Source: Ignelater luminosus | Lineage: Eukaryota; Arthropoda; Insecta; Coleoptera; Elateridae | Direction: 5' to 3' | Length of the DNA stretch: 64,000 bases | Assembly: GCA_011009095.1 (NCBI GenBank) | Contig: VTPC01000971.1 | Span: 162,646 to 226,645 of the forward strand | The notes under the pieces: generated by a model | Seen by the model: the letters and a program-made list of their open reading frames with translations, nothing else | The model's database searches: none | Told to the model about the DNA's origin: nothing | Shown: positions 49,140-62,423 of the stretch, one piece after another | How the letters are laid out: each line of letters opens with the position of its first letter | Position numbering within the stretch: the stretch's first letter is position 1 | Program-made: the position numbers and the translations under genes

Positions 49140-49941
49140 AGTGAGCCCGGGGATTAATTACTGGTCTTCCAGAATGCAGACTTAAACCAGTGAGGCGACT
49201 GCCCCAGGGCGCACAGATTATGAAGGCACTGAAATTGGTAAAGAGAGATATAGTAATTAATTTCCTGCAGTAAGAACTAAAATTATTTCCCGAGCTTGTT
49301 CTTTATCAAGATTACTAACGTCACAAACAGTACCTACGTTTAGGTTTTGCTACTGATGTTGATCTTAATTTGTATAGAAAAGCAACAAAAATTGACTAGT
49401 GGAATGAGCAATCACACACAATCGACTGAGAAAGCTTAATGTGAAATGAGAAAGATTAAATGAAGCCCAAAGTTGATCAAAGGAAGAAAGGTCGTCTCTA
49501 CTATTGAAACAAGAGCTGTCACAGCTCTGGTCAGCCGCCAGGCTACCATAAAGTTCTCTTCTTTTATTTTTTTGATTTAAGAACTATAATGTGGGAGTTA
49601 TGGCTTTTACTTATTACGTATTTCTATTTTGCAATATTGAAACTTTCCATTTATTTTCTAACACTGCTAAATACGGATACGCATCGGGCTGCACTCTCCA
49701 ATAGGTCAACTGTGCTTTCACAAGGTCTATTTGTGCTCTTTATTACTTTTTTTTTAGAGAGCGCCGAGCTAAGCTATTTGGTGGGCCACTTTCAGTGGCT
49801 CAGGTCGAGATTCACGCCCTTCATTCACCTTCTTGAGGAAATTTAATAGGAATACACTTTATCATGCTTGTCTTATAATAAGATGGGAGGACGCAAGAAC
49901 CTGAGTGCCTTGGGGTGCAGTAAATTCTAAAGCCGGCCCTG
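49140..49941 (-). mobile_element. Decayed hAT-like element, one clear end
   Basis: The right end at 49941, read inward, is CAGGGCCGGCTTTAGAATTT, followed by ctgcaccccaaggcac, a classic hAT terminus. On the left, near 49190-49215, gaggcgactgccccagggcgc resembles the GC-rich subterminal part of such elements, but a matching terminal CAGGGCC is not visible, so the left limit is a guess. No transposase motif is readable inside. Confidence 0.5.
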
Positions 49942-49949
49942 AAAACGTA

Positions 49950-52900
49950 TCGAAACAAAAAAAAGATCGAATGAAATCTTCACCAACCTCTTCTCGACGT
50001 TTGCTTCTGTCACAGTTTTTTGCAATCCACAATATAATTCTGCTGATTTTGTCACATCCTCTAGCGGTGAATCCTTGAATGACAATAGACTGGTAAATAT
50101 GTACGTCACAAGAGGAGCAATACTCCATATCGATATCTTTCGAAAATTCTATTTTGCACTCTACTAACGAACGACTATAAGATGAAATTCAATTCAGTGT
50201 GAATATAACGTAGATGAGCCTAAATACAGCTTCTCTACTCCTAACTTCTCAATTCAATGCTCTAGGGTTCATAAAGCTCTTCCCTTTTAACCATCAGATG
50301 ACGTTTACATCACTAGTTGTGGTTAGATGCAAAAATTGAGACAATCCATGTTTGTGGTTCTTGAGATGTAGCAATCTTGAGCTTTGAAACCTTCATACTT
50401 TCCAACTGTGAGTAGCTCATTCTCCGTTTCTATCTGAATTCAAAACCTTTTGAAAGCAGAATTGCATACAGTATTGAAATAAAATTGAACATAGGGAGTG
50501 TAGTAGTTGTGAATTTCAGAGACCCTAAAGATTTCGTCTGAGCTACCTACGAGTTATAACATATATACATAGGCAGCATCATAACTGCATCCTTCAACTA
50601 TAGTTCGCTGTTTAACTTTTCAACGAACTCTGATAGGGTCGTTACTGAATTTGCGAAGTCTGTCTGTCTGTCTGATCGCATTGTTCTTACATTTTGGCTT
50701 CAGATTTAGATTCTATATCAAAAACTAAAAACGGCGTGTGTCTTCGTTTTTTGATATTTTTTTAGGGAACATGGTCAAAATGGCCGCCGAAATTTGAAAA
50801 ATCTTCAAAACTGTTTGTGGTTATGCTTTGCATTCCCAGATGTTTTTTTCTGAATACCTAGTGACTGAACGTAATTGATTCTTTACGTACACTCGTTAGA
50901 AAATAAATTTTGAATCATAAATAAACTGAGAAAAGTAGTCTTTCAGCAAGCTTATTCTTTTTCTTTTCATTGCGTCTTTACAAATAACAGAGATTTAGGA
51001 ACACTTTCTTTTGATAAAATTCGTGTTCGGCCTTTTAAGAACGTGTTGCTATATTGAGATTCCGTTTTCATCATTCAATGTGTCTTACATTGCTAGCATT
51101 GAATCACGAAAAGCATCTTTCCTATTATTGATAACCGAGATATCTGGAGTCTCATCACTTTTGGTACCCCCGGTAGAATCTTTATAACATTAAGTCAGAA
51201 GCTTATAAGTAAATTGCTCCAAATAGAAACTTCTAAATTGAAAGTTTTCTACACATTTAGATAATGAAATTTTAAATATCATAATGTGCCAAAAAAATAA
51301 ATTTGAGGTTATATTGAAATTAATAGTGTATTGTATTCCAATTTATTGGAATAGTAACTATCAATGTTAAAATTTGATAGAATGTTGTAATAATACAAAA
51401 GTCCTTAAATCCTGCCCAAGGCCTACTTATGAATGTAATGGTGTTTACTTTCTGCGGTTCTTTTAGAAACACATATACATATTTAACAATCCTTAAAATA
51501 GCCTCGGAAATCTTTTATTTTTTATTTCTATTGGAAACGGTGGATTTCTGTTTTTGCCATTTGAGAAGTGCATAGAATATGCTTTGGGGACATGAGGCAA
51601 TTAAATATTACACAATTATAAAAAAGGAGAATAATTTAAATCTTCGAATGTCAGTTATTTCAGGAATCGCCGTGGCCTTGGATAACTGAAAAGGGAGAAT
51701 TTATTTATTTATTCAATTAAGGTTGTGTCATTTAAAATTGGTTACAGTTTGGACTTTTATTGGAAATGAGAATTAGAATTTCCTTCTTTACGTTTTGTTG
51801 TCTAAATTATAATTGATAATACAATCGGTTTGTTATATTTAAAGAAAAAAACTGTAGTAGGTGCACAATACTTTATTCAAACATTTAGCGATTTAATTTT
51901 TATTCTTTATTTAAATTTAATTATTAATACTTAGATATTTTAAAACTTTCACAGTGAATAGTTCTTGAATAAAGCATTAAGTGATAAAGTATAAAACTAC
52001 CACTGACATACTACTTGATATGAACGAACACTATCGTACCGAAAATCAACGCATTGTAGTGTATTTACAAAAGTTTGTAAAAGAATGATTTGTTGTGATC
52101 TTCTTAAATACAATAAAATTACAACACAAAACTCAACTCGTCTACAAAGAGATTTTATCTGCATTACCTACCTTCACTTGCACATAACGTACATTCGAGA
52201 TAAATTCTAGCCGTACAATGTTACCCGGGTTTTCCTTCTCATATATACAGTAATATAGAACTTTAAATTATGTACTCACCTAAAAGTACTGAATATATTA
52301 CATAACTTTTCGTAATAAGGTCATTTATTGGATGACTTGGATGCATCAATTCCACGGCTGAAATATCCACGAACTTGACGCTCACGGCTTCGGGTAGGCT
52401 AGTGGGAATTCACTCTCATTGTATATCCACCACCCGGAGTTCTCTTCCTCAATTTATGTGGAAAATTAGCATCTAGATTCACTCTGGTTTAATGTACAAA
52501 TCAGTTCAAGAAAATACATTTAGTTATTTGTTCTTGCTGGACAAGCTATTTCTGTCGGCCAACCTAAATAAACAAGTCGACGCACCCTTTTTCTAATAAA
52601 ATCTTTATTTGGTTTATTTCTTTATAGGATGGAGAGAAAACATCAGAGTCATTGCTGAAGGATGTCGGTATATAAGACATCTAATGGCTCTAATTCCTTT
52701 TAGTTGTGTTCTTGATTATTTATAGCAATTTACAGTGTATTATTCTTTTTCAAAATAATTGCAACAACAAATGTAAAAATTTGGACAAACTTGACGATCA
52801 CTACATTATGGAATTTATCGACTGTTTATAAAAGTCGATAAAAGCTTCAAAAAGCTTAAAACGTAAGAGTATTTACTTATTCCCAACAGCAAAAAGCTAA

Positions 52901-54342
52901 GGTGTGCGGATTATTCGAGATGTAGAAATATTAAAATGTGTTACTGGTGAAAGCTGTACAGAACTATTATTGCCGTACTCTCGATAATGACATTCCCTTT
53001 TATAGAGTGTTGCATAAAAATGTGACATATCAAAATTTTGCTTTTTTTACTTCTTGTTTATTACAAAAATGTAGCACTTGAGGAGTCTAAATTAAATCGT
53101 TTCCGCGTTATTCAAATCCCGAAATAAACAAGAAACATTTTTAGTACTTAGCAATTCAATTTTTAATTTCCGTTCTTTAAAACCAAAAAAATTGAAAAGC
53201 CAAATTTATTATTTAACTCGACTTTTTAACTGAAACATCTTGTATAAATAATAATATTGACCTTAATATTGTTTTGACCTTATATCAAGACCATGCTTTT
53301 CCTTAACAAGATTTATCAAGAGCTTTGGTTTTAATTATTGTGCAACCTTTGTTTGATTGATTTGATACGGTTCTACTGAATAGCAAAATATTTTGGCTTA
53401 ATCTCGAATAATATTTTTCTTCTTATCCATATAGCTACGATTCTGAACAAGACAATACCAAGACTTCTATGTATTTTGACCTTCCTTTCTTATTAAAGAA
53501 CTCAAAGCAAAATTTAGCTTACATAGATTGCGAGAAAAGTTTCTTTAGTACTTGTGGCACTTTAAAATTGTGTTACTTAAACAGTTCGCTTCAAGTTTTC
53601 TTTTTAAGTTTTACGTCAATTGGCCAGAACCTCTGTCGCGAATTTTTATAAAATTATTTGATTTCTAGAGAATTCTAAATAATTGATTTAAGAATTTTCT
53701 TTCAAAATGAAAAGGAGAATTCGTTTAGATCTATGTAACTTTCTTAGGTGGTATAAATTACGTTGTGTATGGTAACTGGATTTTCCACTTAGAGAAAAAA
53801 AATGCAAAACGTAATTTATCTAATTAAATTTTAGAATCTTATTGAAATTAAAGGTATTTGCTTATTTTTGTTTTTGGTAACAACAATAAAGTAACAGGTT
53901 TTGAAAGGCAATTATCAGATATAGTAGATGATAGAATAATGGTTTTTGGAAAGGAAAAACAAATTTTGTAAATAAAGATTTTTTTTGATATTATAAACTC
54001 TGAATCCCCAGAGAGCATTTTATTACAATTTATATATTGCAACAATCCTCTCCATGTCAAAATATTATTTGTTTGCATGTGCTTGTTTACCTCAGCTTGT
54101 AATAACGTTTGAATTATTCAAATGTAAAATCATGAAAGGGAAAAATATCCAAATTATAAACGTGTTATAAATATTACACAAAAGCTGAAAAGTTTTAAAT
54201 TATTGTATTTTCTCCAATGTTGCGAATTTGATTTATATGTATGTGCTTTCTACATAATATTTGGCCATTGACCTATAATTTAGTTAAATAATATACTTCG
54301 TCTCACACTCTATGTATGGTTTCCAAAGTACCCGTTTGAACT
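49950..54342. other. Long non-coding AT-rich stretch
   Basis: No gene is supported. A short (GTCT)n run lies near 50660-50680. Frames at 49862-50128, 53469-53651 and 53848-54078 have no motif. Confidence 0.5.
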
Positions 54343-55376
54343 GCAGGATTTGATGGTGTCCCACCATCTCTTGTAGGAAAAACTGTGGAGTATATCACAG
54401 TACCACTAACAATATCTATAAATCTGTCTTTTAACGAAGATAAATTTCCCAGCTCTTTAAAAAAATCATTAATTGTTCCTCTTCATAAAAAAGATAACCC
54501 ATTGGAAATATTAAATTACAGAGGTGTGGCGGTATTATCAGCGTTTTCTAAGATTTTTGAGAAAGCTTATTATTATACGAGGCTTGTTATATATTTATTT
54601 TATTCAAAATGGCTTTGAAAATAAGCTTTCTACAGCAGCAATATTTTTCGACTTAACTCGAACCTTCGAGACGGACAGATATGTTTTACTACTGACAAAG
54701 TTAGAGAGCTATGGAGTTCGTGGATGTTCATTAAACTGAATAAGAATGTATCTTACAAGATAGAACTCGAGAGGTAAACATAAAACGATTAGACGAGTTA
54801 TGTAAATCCTCTTCCAGGATGGTTCTCTGCGGAGTGCCCCAGGGAAGCGTCTTAGGCCCGTAAAAAATAGTTGTACATATTTGTTTGTAGATGATAGAAG
54901 TATATCAGTTACAGAGTACTCGATATCATCTACTTTGGTATCCAAAATTAACATGTCTCCCGCTTACGTGCAAGAATATTGCAAAAGTAATGGTCTAATA
55001 TTGAATAATTTAAAAAGAAATACTATGATATTCTCAAATAAAAATGTAAAAAGGTATGCTGGTTAAAATGAATGGAAAAAGTATTGAACAAAGAAATTGC
55101 AAAAATTTTTTAGGAATCTCATATGAATAAATTTATTGATAATCAAAGCTGATTAAAGATCATACTTTAAGAACGCGTTTTTTACTGATTCCCCAGTATA
55201 GACTGTCGTCCACAACCAATAGTCGGCATATTATGATAATAAGATTATACAATTGCCTACCAGAATCACTGAAAGCAATTATTATTGTTGTATCATTTAA
55301 AAGTCAGGATAAAGAAATGTTAATTAAGCACACATTCTACACTCCAGATGAGTATTTTAGTCATGCAAATGGGTAA
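54343..55376 (+). pseudogene. LINE reverse transcriptase, truncated and decayed
   Basis: The plus strand reads AGFDGVPPSLVGKTVEYI, SFNEDKFPSSLKKSLIVPL, LNYRGVAVLSAFSKIFEKA, then FFDLTRTFE (first catalytic Asp present) and LESYGVRGCSLN. GVPQGSVLGP follows, then a deletion, and FVDDRSISV at 54884 onward, in which YADD has become FVDD. Next are CKSNGLILNNLKRNTM and a closing 68-residue frame, 55170-55376, with LLIPQYRLSSTTNS, IIRLYNCLPESLKA and LIKHTFYTPDEYF. This is the RT domain and C-terminus of a Jockey/CR1-like LINE with several frameshifts and stops. Its 3' end lies 20 bp before the mariner-related segment at 55397. Confidence 0.87.
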
Positions 55377-55396
55377 GTTTCTTAGATGTTAATATA

Positions 55397-56015
55397 CAGG
55401 GTGATCATCTTAAAACTTCCCACCCTGAATAACTCTTTAATTAGTAAAATTATCAAAAATCGTTGAAACGCGTTGTTTTTGTTTTGGAGGGGGACATTTA
55501 ATAACCTACTCTAGTCAGTTGGAAAACTTTCACTCTTGCCGTTTTCTTCAGCCGTACTAGTTACATTTACCCTGTTATACTTGAGAATAAGAAAATAGTT
55601 ACTGCAGATTGGTATACCACCATTTGGTTACCAACACCGTTGTCAAAAGTTCAGAAAAAACAAATTGCTTTGCACCATGACAATGCTCCAGCACATTTCT
55701 GCAAAGTTGACAACGGAGTTTCTTTAGTCTGCTGGGATAAAATTAATCTCACATCCACCTTATAGCCCGGATTTAGCTCCATGTGATTTCTTTCTCTTTC
55801 CAACTATTAAGAAGAAATTACGGAGAATCAATTTTTCAACACCAGAGGAAGCTGTTAATGCATTTGAAGAGCATGTTAGGGCAGTGTTTAAGGAAACCTG
55901 GGCTGCCTGTTTTACGGAATGGTTTGAGAGGATGTCAAAGTGCGTGAAATGTAAAGGGGAGTACTTTGAGAAGGAATAAATATTGTTCGTTTATATATGT
56001 TTTGTTATTATCCTG
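55397..56015 (+). mobile_element. Decayed mariner-like element sharing its end with the 2687 MITE
   Basis: The first 140 bp or so (CAGGGTGATCATCTTAAAAC, then the shared CTTTAATTAGTAAAATTAT and ggagggggacatttaataac blocks) match 2687 to about 2837. After about 55535 the sequence differs and becomes mariner transposase. The right end ttattatcCTG at 56015 weakly matches the MITE end aattatcaccCTG, and TA flanks both sides (55395-55396, 56016-56017). At 619 bp it is a deletion derivative. The link of the two parts is inferred from their adjacency and the matching limits. Confidence 0.6.
55562..55979 (+). pseudogene. mariner transposase, C-terminal catalytic remnant
   Basis: A plus frame reads ENKKIVTADWYTTIW and QIALHHDNAPAH, the second catalytic Asp in its usual HxDNAxxH setting. 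A net single-base gain breaks the frame, which resumes at 55752 as HPPYSPDLAPCDFFLFP with the third Asp, then STPEEAVNAFEEHV, WFERMSKCVKC and KGEYFEKE before TAA at 55977. Allowing for the single base, the spacing between the two acids is the 34 residues of mariner. The N-terminal DNA-binding part and the first Asp are gone. It differs clearly from the mariner at 1117, for example CD versus SD after LAP. Confidence 0.87.
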
Positions 56016-56146
56016 TATTTAGAAACATACAGTGCGATCCTCTAGTATGAGTTTTACATTGCAATTTGGTGTCTGATTTATGTATAGATTTAATTATCTT
56101 CTTGTTGATTTCTAATGGAATTCTTCTGTTATCTTTATGTGTGAAA

Positions 56147-57010
56147 TTAATCGACTTTTATTTTCCATTCTTTGATCCAATTACTGACCTTCCTTTTAGC
56201 TTCTTGCATTTTCGCTGTTGGTTTCTTTAAACTGTCTGCTAGTGCTAGTATGTTGTTGTCAGCAAAGTGACTATAGTTAGGTTTTCTGATTGTGGCACCA
56301 TTGTCACAAATATTATATACTAATAGATAAATGAAACTCTGCCTTGCGCCTTGCGGCTGTACTTATATTCTTGACTTTGAAGCATTTCTTCTTCATGTTA
56401 TACCCTGAATATTCTTCCTCTGATGTACGATGTAAAACATGACTGTAGCTGTTTAGTTTTATTCTAAACCGTCCTATCAATCTTATCAAAAGATTGAGCA
56501 ACGTCTAGAAATACGTTTATGCAGACTTTGTAACATGTTTTTGCCAAATAAGCAACAGTGTGGACAACAAATAATTTTAATCTTGACAAGTCGAATGTTT
56601 ATAATTTTTGCGGGATTTTCAAAGAATGCTATTAAAAGCATGTACTTTCTAATAAATATTTTTAGGTTACAATTTTTTCTGCTATTCTATGTATCTATTC
56701 AACTCTTGAATGCTGATTTCAGTAGCCAAATTGATGATTTTTATTATTGATGAAATAGTTTTGGTATAAGTGGGAGGAATGAGATCAGTATGTAGGAAGA
56801 AACTTTCATTTGTTGATTTGACTGGTTTTGGAATCATCAAAACTTCCAATACTTTCTAAAGCAGCTCAGTTTCAGAATTACTTTCGTTGGCAATTGCTTT
56901 AGGGCTTCTACTCTGATCAAATCATATTCTGGAGCCCTTTTATATTTAAGATTGAAGATGCTTTCTAAGTGTAATTTTGCATTTTTTGTTTTATTTGGTC
57001 AATATTCTGT
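56147..57010 (-). pseudogene. Jockey-like LINE reverse transcriptase, heavily decayed
   Basis: The minus strand carries, in order, KRAPEYDLIRVEALKQLP (about 56942), MIPKPVKSTNE in the next frame, QFGY-stop-NQHSRVE-stop-IHRIAEKIV (about 56720), VFLDVAQSFDKIDRT with the first catalytic Asp (codon 56503-56505), and SHFADNNILALADSLKKP. In the last block the second Asp of FADD has changed to Asn. AKRKVSNWIKEWKIKVD closes the readable part. These are the successive RT blocks of Jockey-type LINEs, so the order is decisive even though each block is short. About 100 bp of foreign or lost sequence separates EKIV from VFLDVAQ. It faces the plus-strand LINE at 54343, with the mariner remnant between them. 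Confidence 0.82.
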
Positions 57011-60000
57011 CTCTTGTTTCTTCAATGGCGCTCTGCGTGCAACAGGTTCTTTTAATTTTTTTTCACCTTTCATAGAGAACAATTAGTCTAGCTGTCTGTT
57101 GTAAATTATTACAAATAGAAGTTTATTGATTTATTTCTGATCAACATAAATTGCTCTTGTCAATGGTTTTGTGAGATTGTTGAGTCATGTTTTCTGTCTT
57201 TTGTATGTTCACTTTATACTGGCACGAGGTTATACCAACAGTATTAACTTAAGCAGTTTTGCTTCTAAGAAGTTTTTTTTATCCATTCGGATAAGCTAAA
57301 TTAATCGAAATTTCCCAGAAATGTATTAACAAAAAAAGATTTTCCATTGTCTTGAGTGGTGCATTAAACTCTAATATTACTTTCTGTTTCCGGTTTAAGA
57401 TTTTCCCAACCGGTTGCTTTGCATACCAACGTTGGGTTGCATTATTTTTTCTATTATTGTCACTTAAAATTAATATCAATGAAGAATGGTGAGGATTTAG
57501 GTCGTACTTTTCTTCAATTTTTGTATAGTTTGCTGGCATTTTTCTACTGTGTATTTAATGTAAGAGACCTTCTATTTTCTTCTTTAACTTGCTATCGATC
57601 AAGAACTGTAAACCTCTGACCACCCTATAGATCAGCGAAGGGAATATCTAGCAAAGCCAAAGGGTGATCAATGATCATCTACTAGGAATTTTCGATTAAA
57701 GGTAATTTTGTTACGACTGTAACTGTCTATATTTAGCTGATTTACTTCAGGTAATAAAGCGACTGAAATGGTTCTTGTCACAATACAAACCGGTGTAACA
57801 CCCAGTTTAGCTTGCCTATTTATAATTTTTGAAAACTGTTGAATACTTAGTTATCTAGTAGTTACTACAATTTCTGATTTGTATAGAAATTTGCATGGCT
57901 TCTAAAATGGTTCTTTTTTAGCCTTTCTGTGATCATAGACATAACTAATAAGACTAAGACTGTTGATACCAGAAGCAAGATAGTCAGTACCTCAATATTT
58001 ACCGAAGATCTTTAGTTAACCAATTACTATGACAAGAACGCCGTTACTAAATTAATGTTATACTTTTCCAGTGATAGGGAATTTTGATAATCAGATTTTT
58101 GTCGAGTATCATTGGATGATGTTCCCAAAATTTACTTGAAGTATTTTTTTCTGGTTAATACTCCAACTTAATAGAATATGATTCTCAAGAGGATACGACC
58201 TCTGCATAAATTAGTAAAATTGGCGGACTACTAAGTTTCTGAAAGTCATTTGCACTATGTTTTTAAAATTGAGGTTTCCAAAATACAAAACAACGAAAAT
58301 TGGGGATATAGTAAACATTTTGTAATAATAATCCCGAAGAAATTCCAATTTTGATCATGGCCTATTTTGAAAGTATTTAAAACATAACGTATATAGCAAG
58401 TTAAGTTTGGGAAAAATACCACAACTTGCCAAAAAGCACGAAAATAACTGTTTTTCTTGGCTAAGTAGACTATAGATTTCAAAAACAAGAACATAATTTG
58501 TCTATCTGTTCTGTAGTTACGAAGTATGTCTACTGTTTCATAAATCTTCGTCCGTGGTAAAGCAATCGACTATGGAAACTTGTTAAAGTAAGGACCATGC
58601 AGAAAGCATCATCTCAGTATTCTTTATTGTTTTAAAGATTTTTGCAAAACAGAAAATTTTAAATTCAATAAACGTCATGTTTTGAAGCAAATGTGAGTTT
58701 TTCTCGAAAGCATTTTGTCCTGGACAGTGTATCTTGCAGAATGTTTTGGAAACCAGAACTGAATCGGTATTACGGATTTAACTCTTTCTTGCTGAGTTTC
58801 TTGGTGCAATCAAAATTTTGATGCCCTTGTGTAATTAAAATCAAAAATTGATTTTTCAGAATTCTTTTGAGTAATGTGTCTTGGCTATAAAAAAAAATAA
58901 AGAGAAACTTTTTGGAGCTATGTACTTTGTACGGATTAAAGTTTAAAACAAAGTATTGAATCGAATTTCAGTTATATTATGACCATACTTAGAGTTCACA
59001 TTATGGTATTAAACTTGATAGTATCCAATAATTATTTGACGTGTTCTCTGGAAATGTTTCTGTAGGTTTATGTACAATATGATTATCTTCAGTTAGCCAA
59101 TCAATAGTTCTAATTAATTTAATTTTGAGAAGCAACTTCCTTAAACGTTAATCCCCAGCAAGTTTATGTTACCTAGAAATTATGTTTGCCTGCAAAATCA
59201 GACTTAGTAGCAAAATTGGTATTATCATCCCAAAGTTGATTTTATTACGGTCAACGGAGACCTGAGCTAGTCAAACACTTGTAGAACAAAACTTGCTATT
59301 CGAGCATGTTTGAAATTCAAGCCGGCAACTATTTGTAAAGTTACATTCAAGAGAGCAGCATACGCAGGCAGGGAGGCGAGTGTAAAGAGAGGTATAAAGT
59401 GTGAATCCCGCATAATTATTATATCTGCAGAGGACTAAGCCAAACTACATTGTCATTGTGTCTCCGTTGTGAGCGTAGTTCGTGAGAGAAGACATAAATT
59501 CCGGGAGACATCGCCGCTTATCTGTCAAGCACTTCGCTCATTGTCACAATTGGAACTGCCAGTGATTACACCACTATCACACGAGAGAACTTCGTTTTAT
59601 TTCAATTTGGATTGACGTGACGAGCATTCCCTACCTTGTTCACCTTAAGGCTCTTGAGATTGCATTACACGCAAATCCGCTACTCATTACTAAGTTTTGA
59701 AGGAAACAAATAGCGAGCTGTAGTTAATTTCAGATGCTGCAAATTCTGAAAGTATTTGTTTAGATTTTCTTTTTTAATCACACGCAGAGTTATAATGAGG
59801 AAGCGCTTTGAACCCGCAGTTTTGCATGTAAAAGATATTTATACAACAAAATACTTTCGATAGCTTTCTTAGTCGTTAACGACTTCCAAAGATCACGTAA
59901 AGGCAAAGAAGACACCTCTTCGAATTTTAAAGTAGCCTTTCTAAAGAATCTGCTGAAAAGTCCAGAGCAAAGGTTTGTGACATTAATAAAGAGAGATTTT

Positions 60001-62198
60001 CCAAGGGTGAATTTCATCACATGAATGAACAAATCGACGTCTCTCGAAAATATTTTCAATTTCTGTACAAGAAACTTTTAGTTTCCTTTTTTCCCAATTT
60101 TGTAATATTGTTAAATTATCCGATAAACTCTCTTACCTATAAAATTTTATTTTTCTTAAATTCGCTGATGTTAGAATTGTAATTTACATTAATTTAAGCT
60201 GAAGTTATAAAAAAGGCTAAAAATATTATTTTTCTTTATTAGTTTTTCTTTCGTATAACAAATAAAAGAAGGATTTTCGAGTTATGAAAACATTGTCTAG
60301 AATGCGTGAGAAAGGCAAAAATTGTTTTCGCAAAAACTGTCTGTGGGTGCGGGAGTTCTAATCTCCGAAACAGTTAGATCGATTTTAATGAAATTTGGTA
60401 CGTGGGCTATAGCAAGAATTCATTGAAACAGCAACATTTTCAATAGAAATGACTAGCAAAAAAGAAGCTTTTTACAATCTTTTTTGTAAAATAGTAAAGT
60501 TTTGAACCTTATGATTTTATATGCCTTTTAATTTTTTTTAGGTTGTTTGGGTTTCTAAAATAACAAAGGTGGTTGGTTTTCTTCGGTGGTTAACAAATAA
60601 ACTTTGAAAACCTTTTTTGCTTAGTACGCCTAAATAAATTGTGTTTCGGCCATTGTTATCAAATAAAAAATTCAGAAGAAAGATCCTCAGTCCTGAAACT
60701 ACTTCTTCGTTATGGATAAAACGCAATTTATATAACTAAAAAGGAGGCTTTAAAATGATATTTATAGCTTCTTTGGAATTCGAAATCACCTTGTGTACCC
60801 TTGATTAACTTTAAAGATAAATCCTGGTCTACTTAAAAATTATGCTGATTATATTGATAATGTAAAAAGGAGGGGATATTGTAATATTTTTTAAATAAAA
60901 CTTTCTATTGAAATATCGACTTTTGTGCCTCAATCGAGCAGCATGAGACTCGAGCTTTTGGTACTTCGTAAGTAAATAGTTTTCTGGTGAAACCGCCCAA
61001 GGTATTTTTAATTATTAATCGTTACAGTTGTTCAATCAAAATGTTCTATTTTACGATTTCGTAAATCTTGGCTTTTGAACTCGTTGACAGTCATGAAGTA
61101 ACGCTTTTGCAGCTTAGTTTACGAAAGATGTATAAACACTTGGCGGAAAGATGTGTGTTACACTTCTTTAAAGTGACTTTTACGAATACGCAACTCCACG
61201 CTCGACGTAAAAATTACACCTTGGAGATTTGTTAATACAAATAATTATTAATGCTTACACTCATCGAAGTGACCCTTTTAAATTATGCAGTTGAAAACGT
61301 ACAATTGATGCAAGAACACTCATTTTTAAACATTTAAAATCCTCCATATTTTCTTGACGGACGGATCTTTTACTTCCTGAACCGTTCAACCATAATCCCT
61401 CCGTTGTGATTTTCCTCTTCAGACCATGCACCTAGCTAAGATGTGATGAAGGCGAATTAAATTCTAAGAAGGACTCCTTGATTTCTTCAAATATCCGTGT
61501 ATTAAATTTACAGGAGCCCTGTTACCAAGAAATTCAATCTGTAGGGCTTCGCACGCACAAAAAAGTCTTCACCCCTTATAGCAATAAGATAGGCCCGACA
61601 GATTCACCGGGAACAAACGGTCTCTGTCTCGTAACAGGAAAATCCGCCGTAACCTACTCGACAAGTCGCTCAACCACTCGGATCATTACAACGTAAACTC
61701 CGCAGGAAAGATTTGATCTGTTAGAAATAAATCTGAGGAACCAAAGCAAAATTTGGAAGGTTATGGTAATTAGCATTATTCATTATTTTATCCATTTCAC
61801 GCGCAAGGTGCAAGGGAAATAATTAGTCAAATCACAAAGAAATTTTAATTAAAAAGTACGATGACACAACCTTGCACGCTAACATCTGTTCAAATTCTAT
61901 CATACTGCAATGTAAAATGTTGAAAATAATCATACCCTGCGTCCCGCTTGCTAAAATATATAAAATTAGAAAAGTTCGTCAACCCTAATTGATTCAAACA
62001 GTAAAAAAAACTACAACAGAATTAATCAATCTCTCAGTGTGGACTCATCACTATCAAAACACCTCTCCAACGAGAGAAAACTATAAACAAAAATACAAGA
62101 ACACACTGAAAGCACAAATTAGATATAATACATGTAACGGAAGCAAAAAGTGAACGTTACAGCCTCTTTGTTTTGTAAGATTTCGTTGGTATTCGCTT
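57011..62198. other. Long non-coding stretch
   Basis: No gene is supported. Frames at 57279-57619, 58255-58494, 59790-60059, 60538-60726 and 61478-61696 lack motifs. Less AT-rich patches at 59330-59600 and 61460-61700 were read on both strands without result. Confidence 0.5.
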
Positions 62199-62412
62199 TT
62201 AAATTTTATTAACAATGGTATCATCTACAAATTGAATAAACTCTGCCTCAAGTATATCCTATTGAAGATCATTTATGCAAAAGAGAAATAGAATTGATTC
62301 CAACACACTACCTTGTGATCAACTGATATATTACCGTTCTATTATTCTAATGGCTTATCTCAATTCTTGTGTCCTTTCCTATTATATAATCACGTATTCA
62401 CCACCATTCGTC
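62199..62412 (-). pseudogene. LINE reverse transcriptase palm fragment
   Basis: One minus frame reads SQGSVLESILFLFCINDLQ, a stop, then DILEAEFIQFVDDTIVNKI before TAA at 62199. These are the RT motifs QGSVLGPILFLxYINDL and FADD, here FVDD with both acids kept. Upstream, in another frame, IRDYIIGKDTRIEIS and NNRTVIYQL match the usual block before QGS. The fragment is cut off on both sides; on the upstream side the next sequence is the motif array of the relic that follows. Confidence 0.78.
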
Positions 62413-62423
62413 GGCCTAATCTT

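Noticed and set aside
49862-50128. 88-codon minus-strand frame overlapping the hAT end
   Set aside because: It reads across the element boundary and shows no domain; likely chance.
50655-50685. (GTCT)n run
   Set aside because: Ordinary short microsatellite without further structure.
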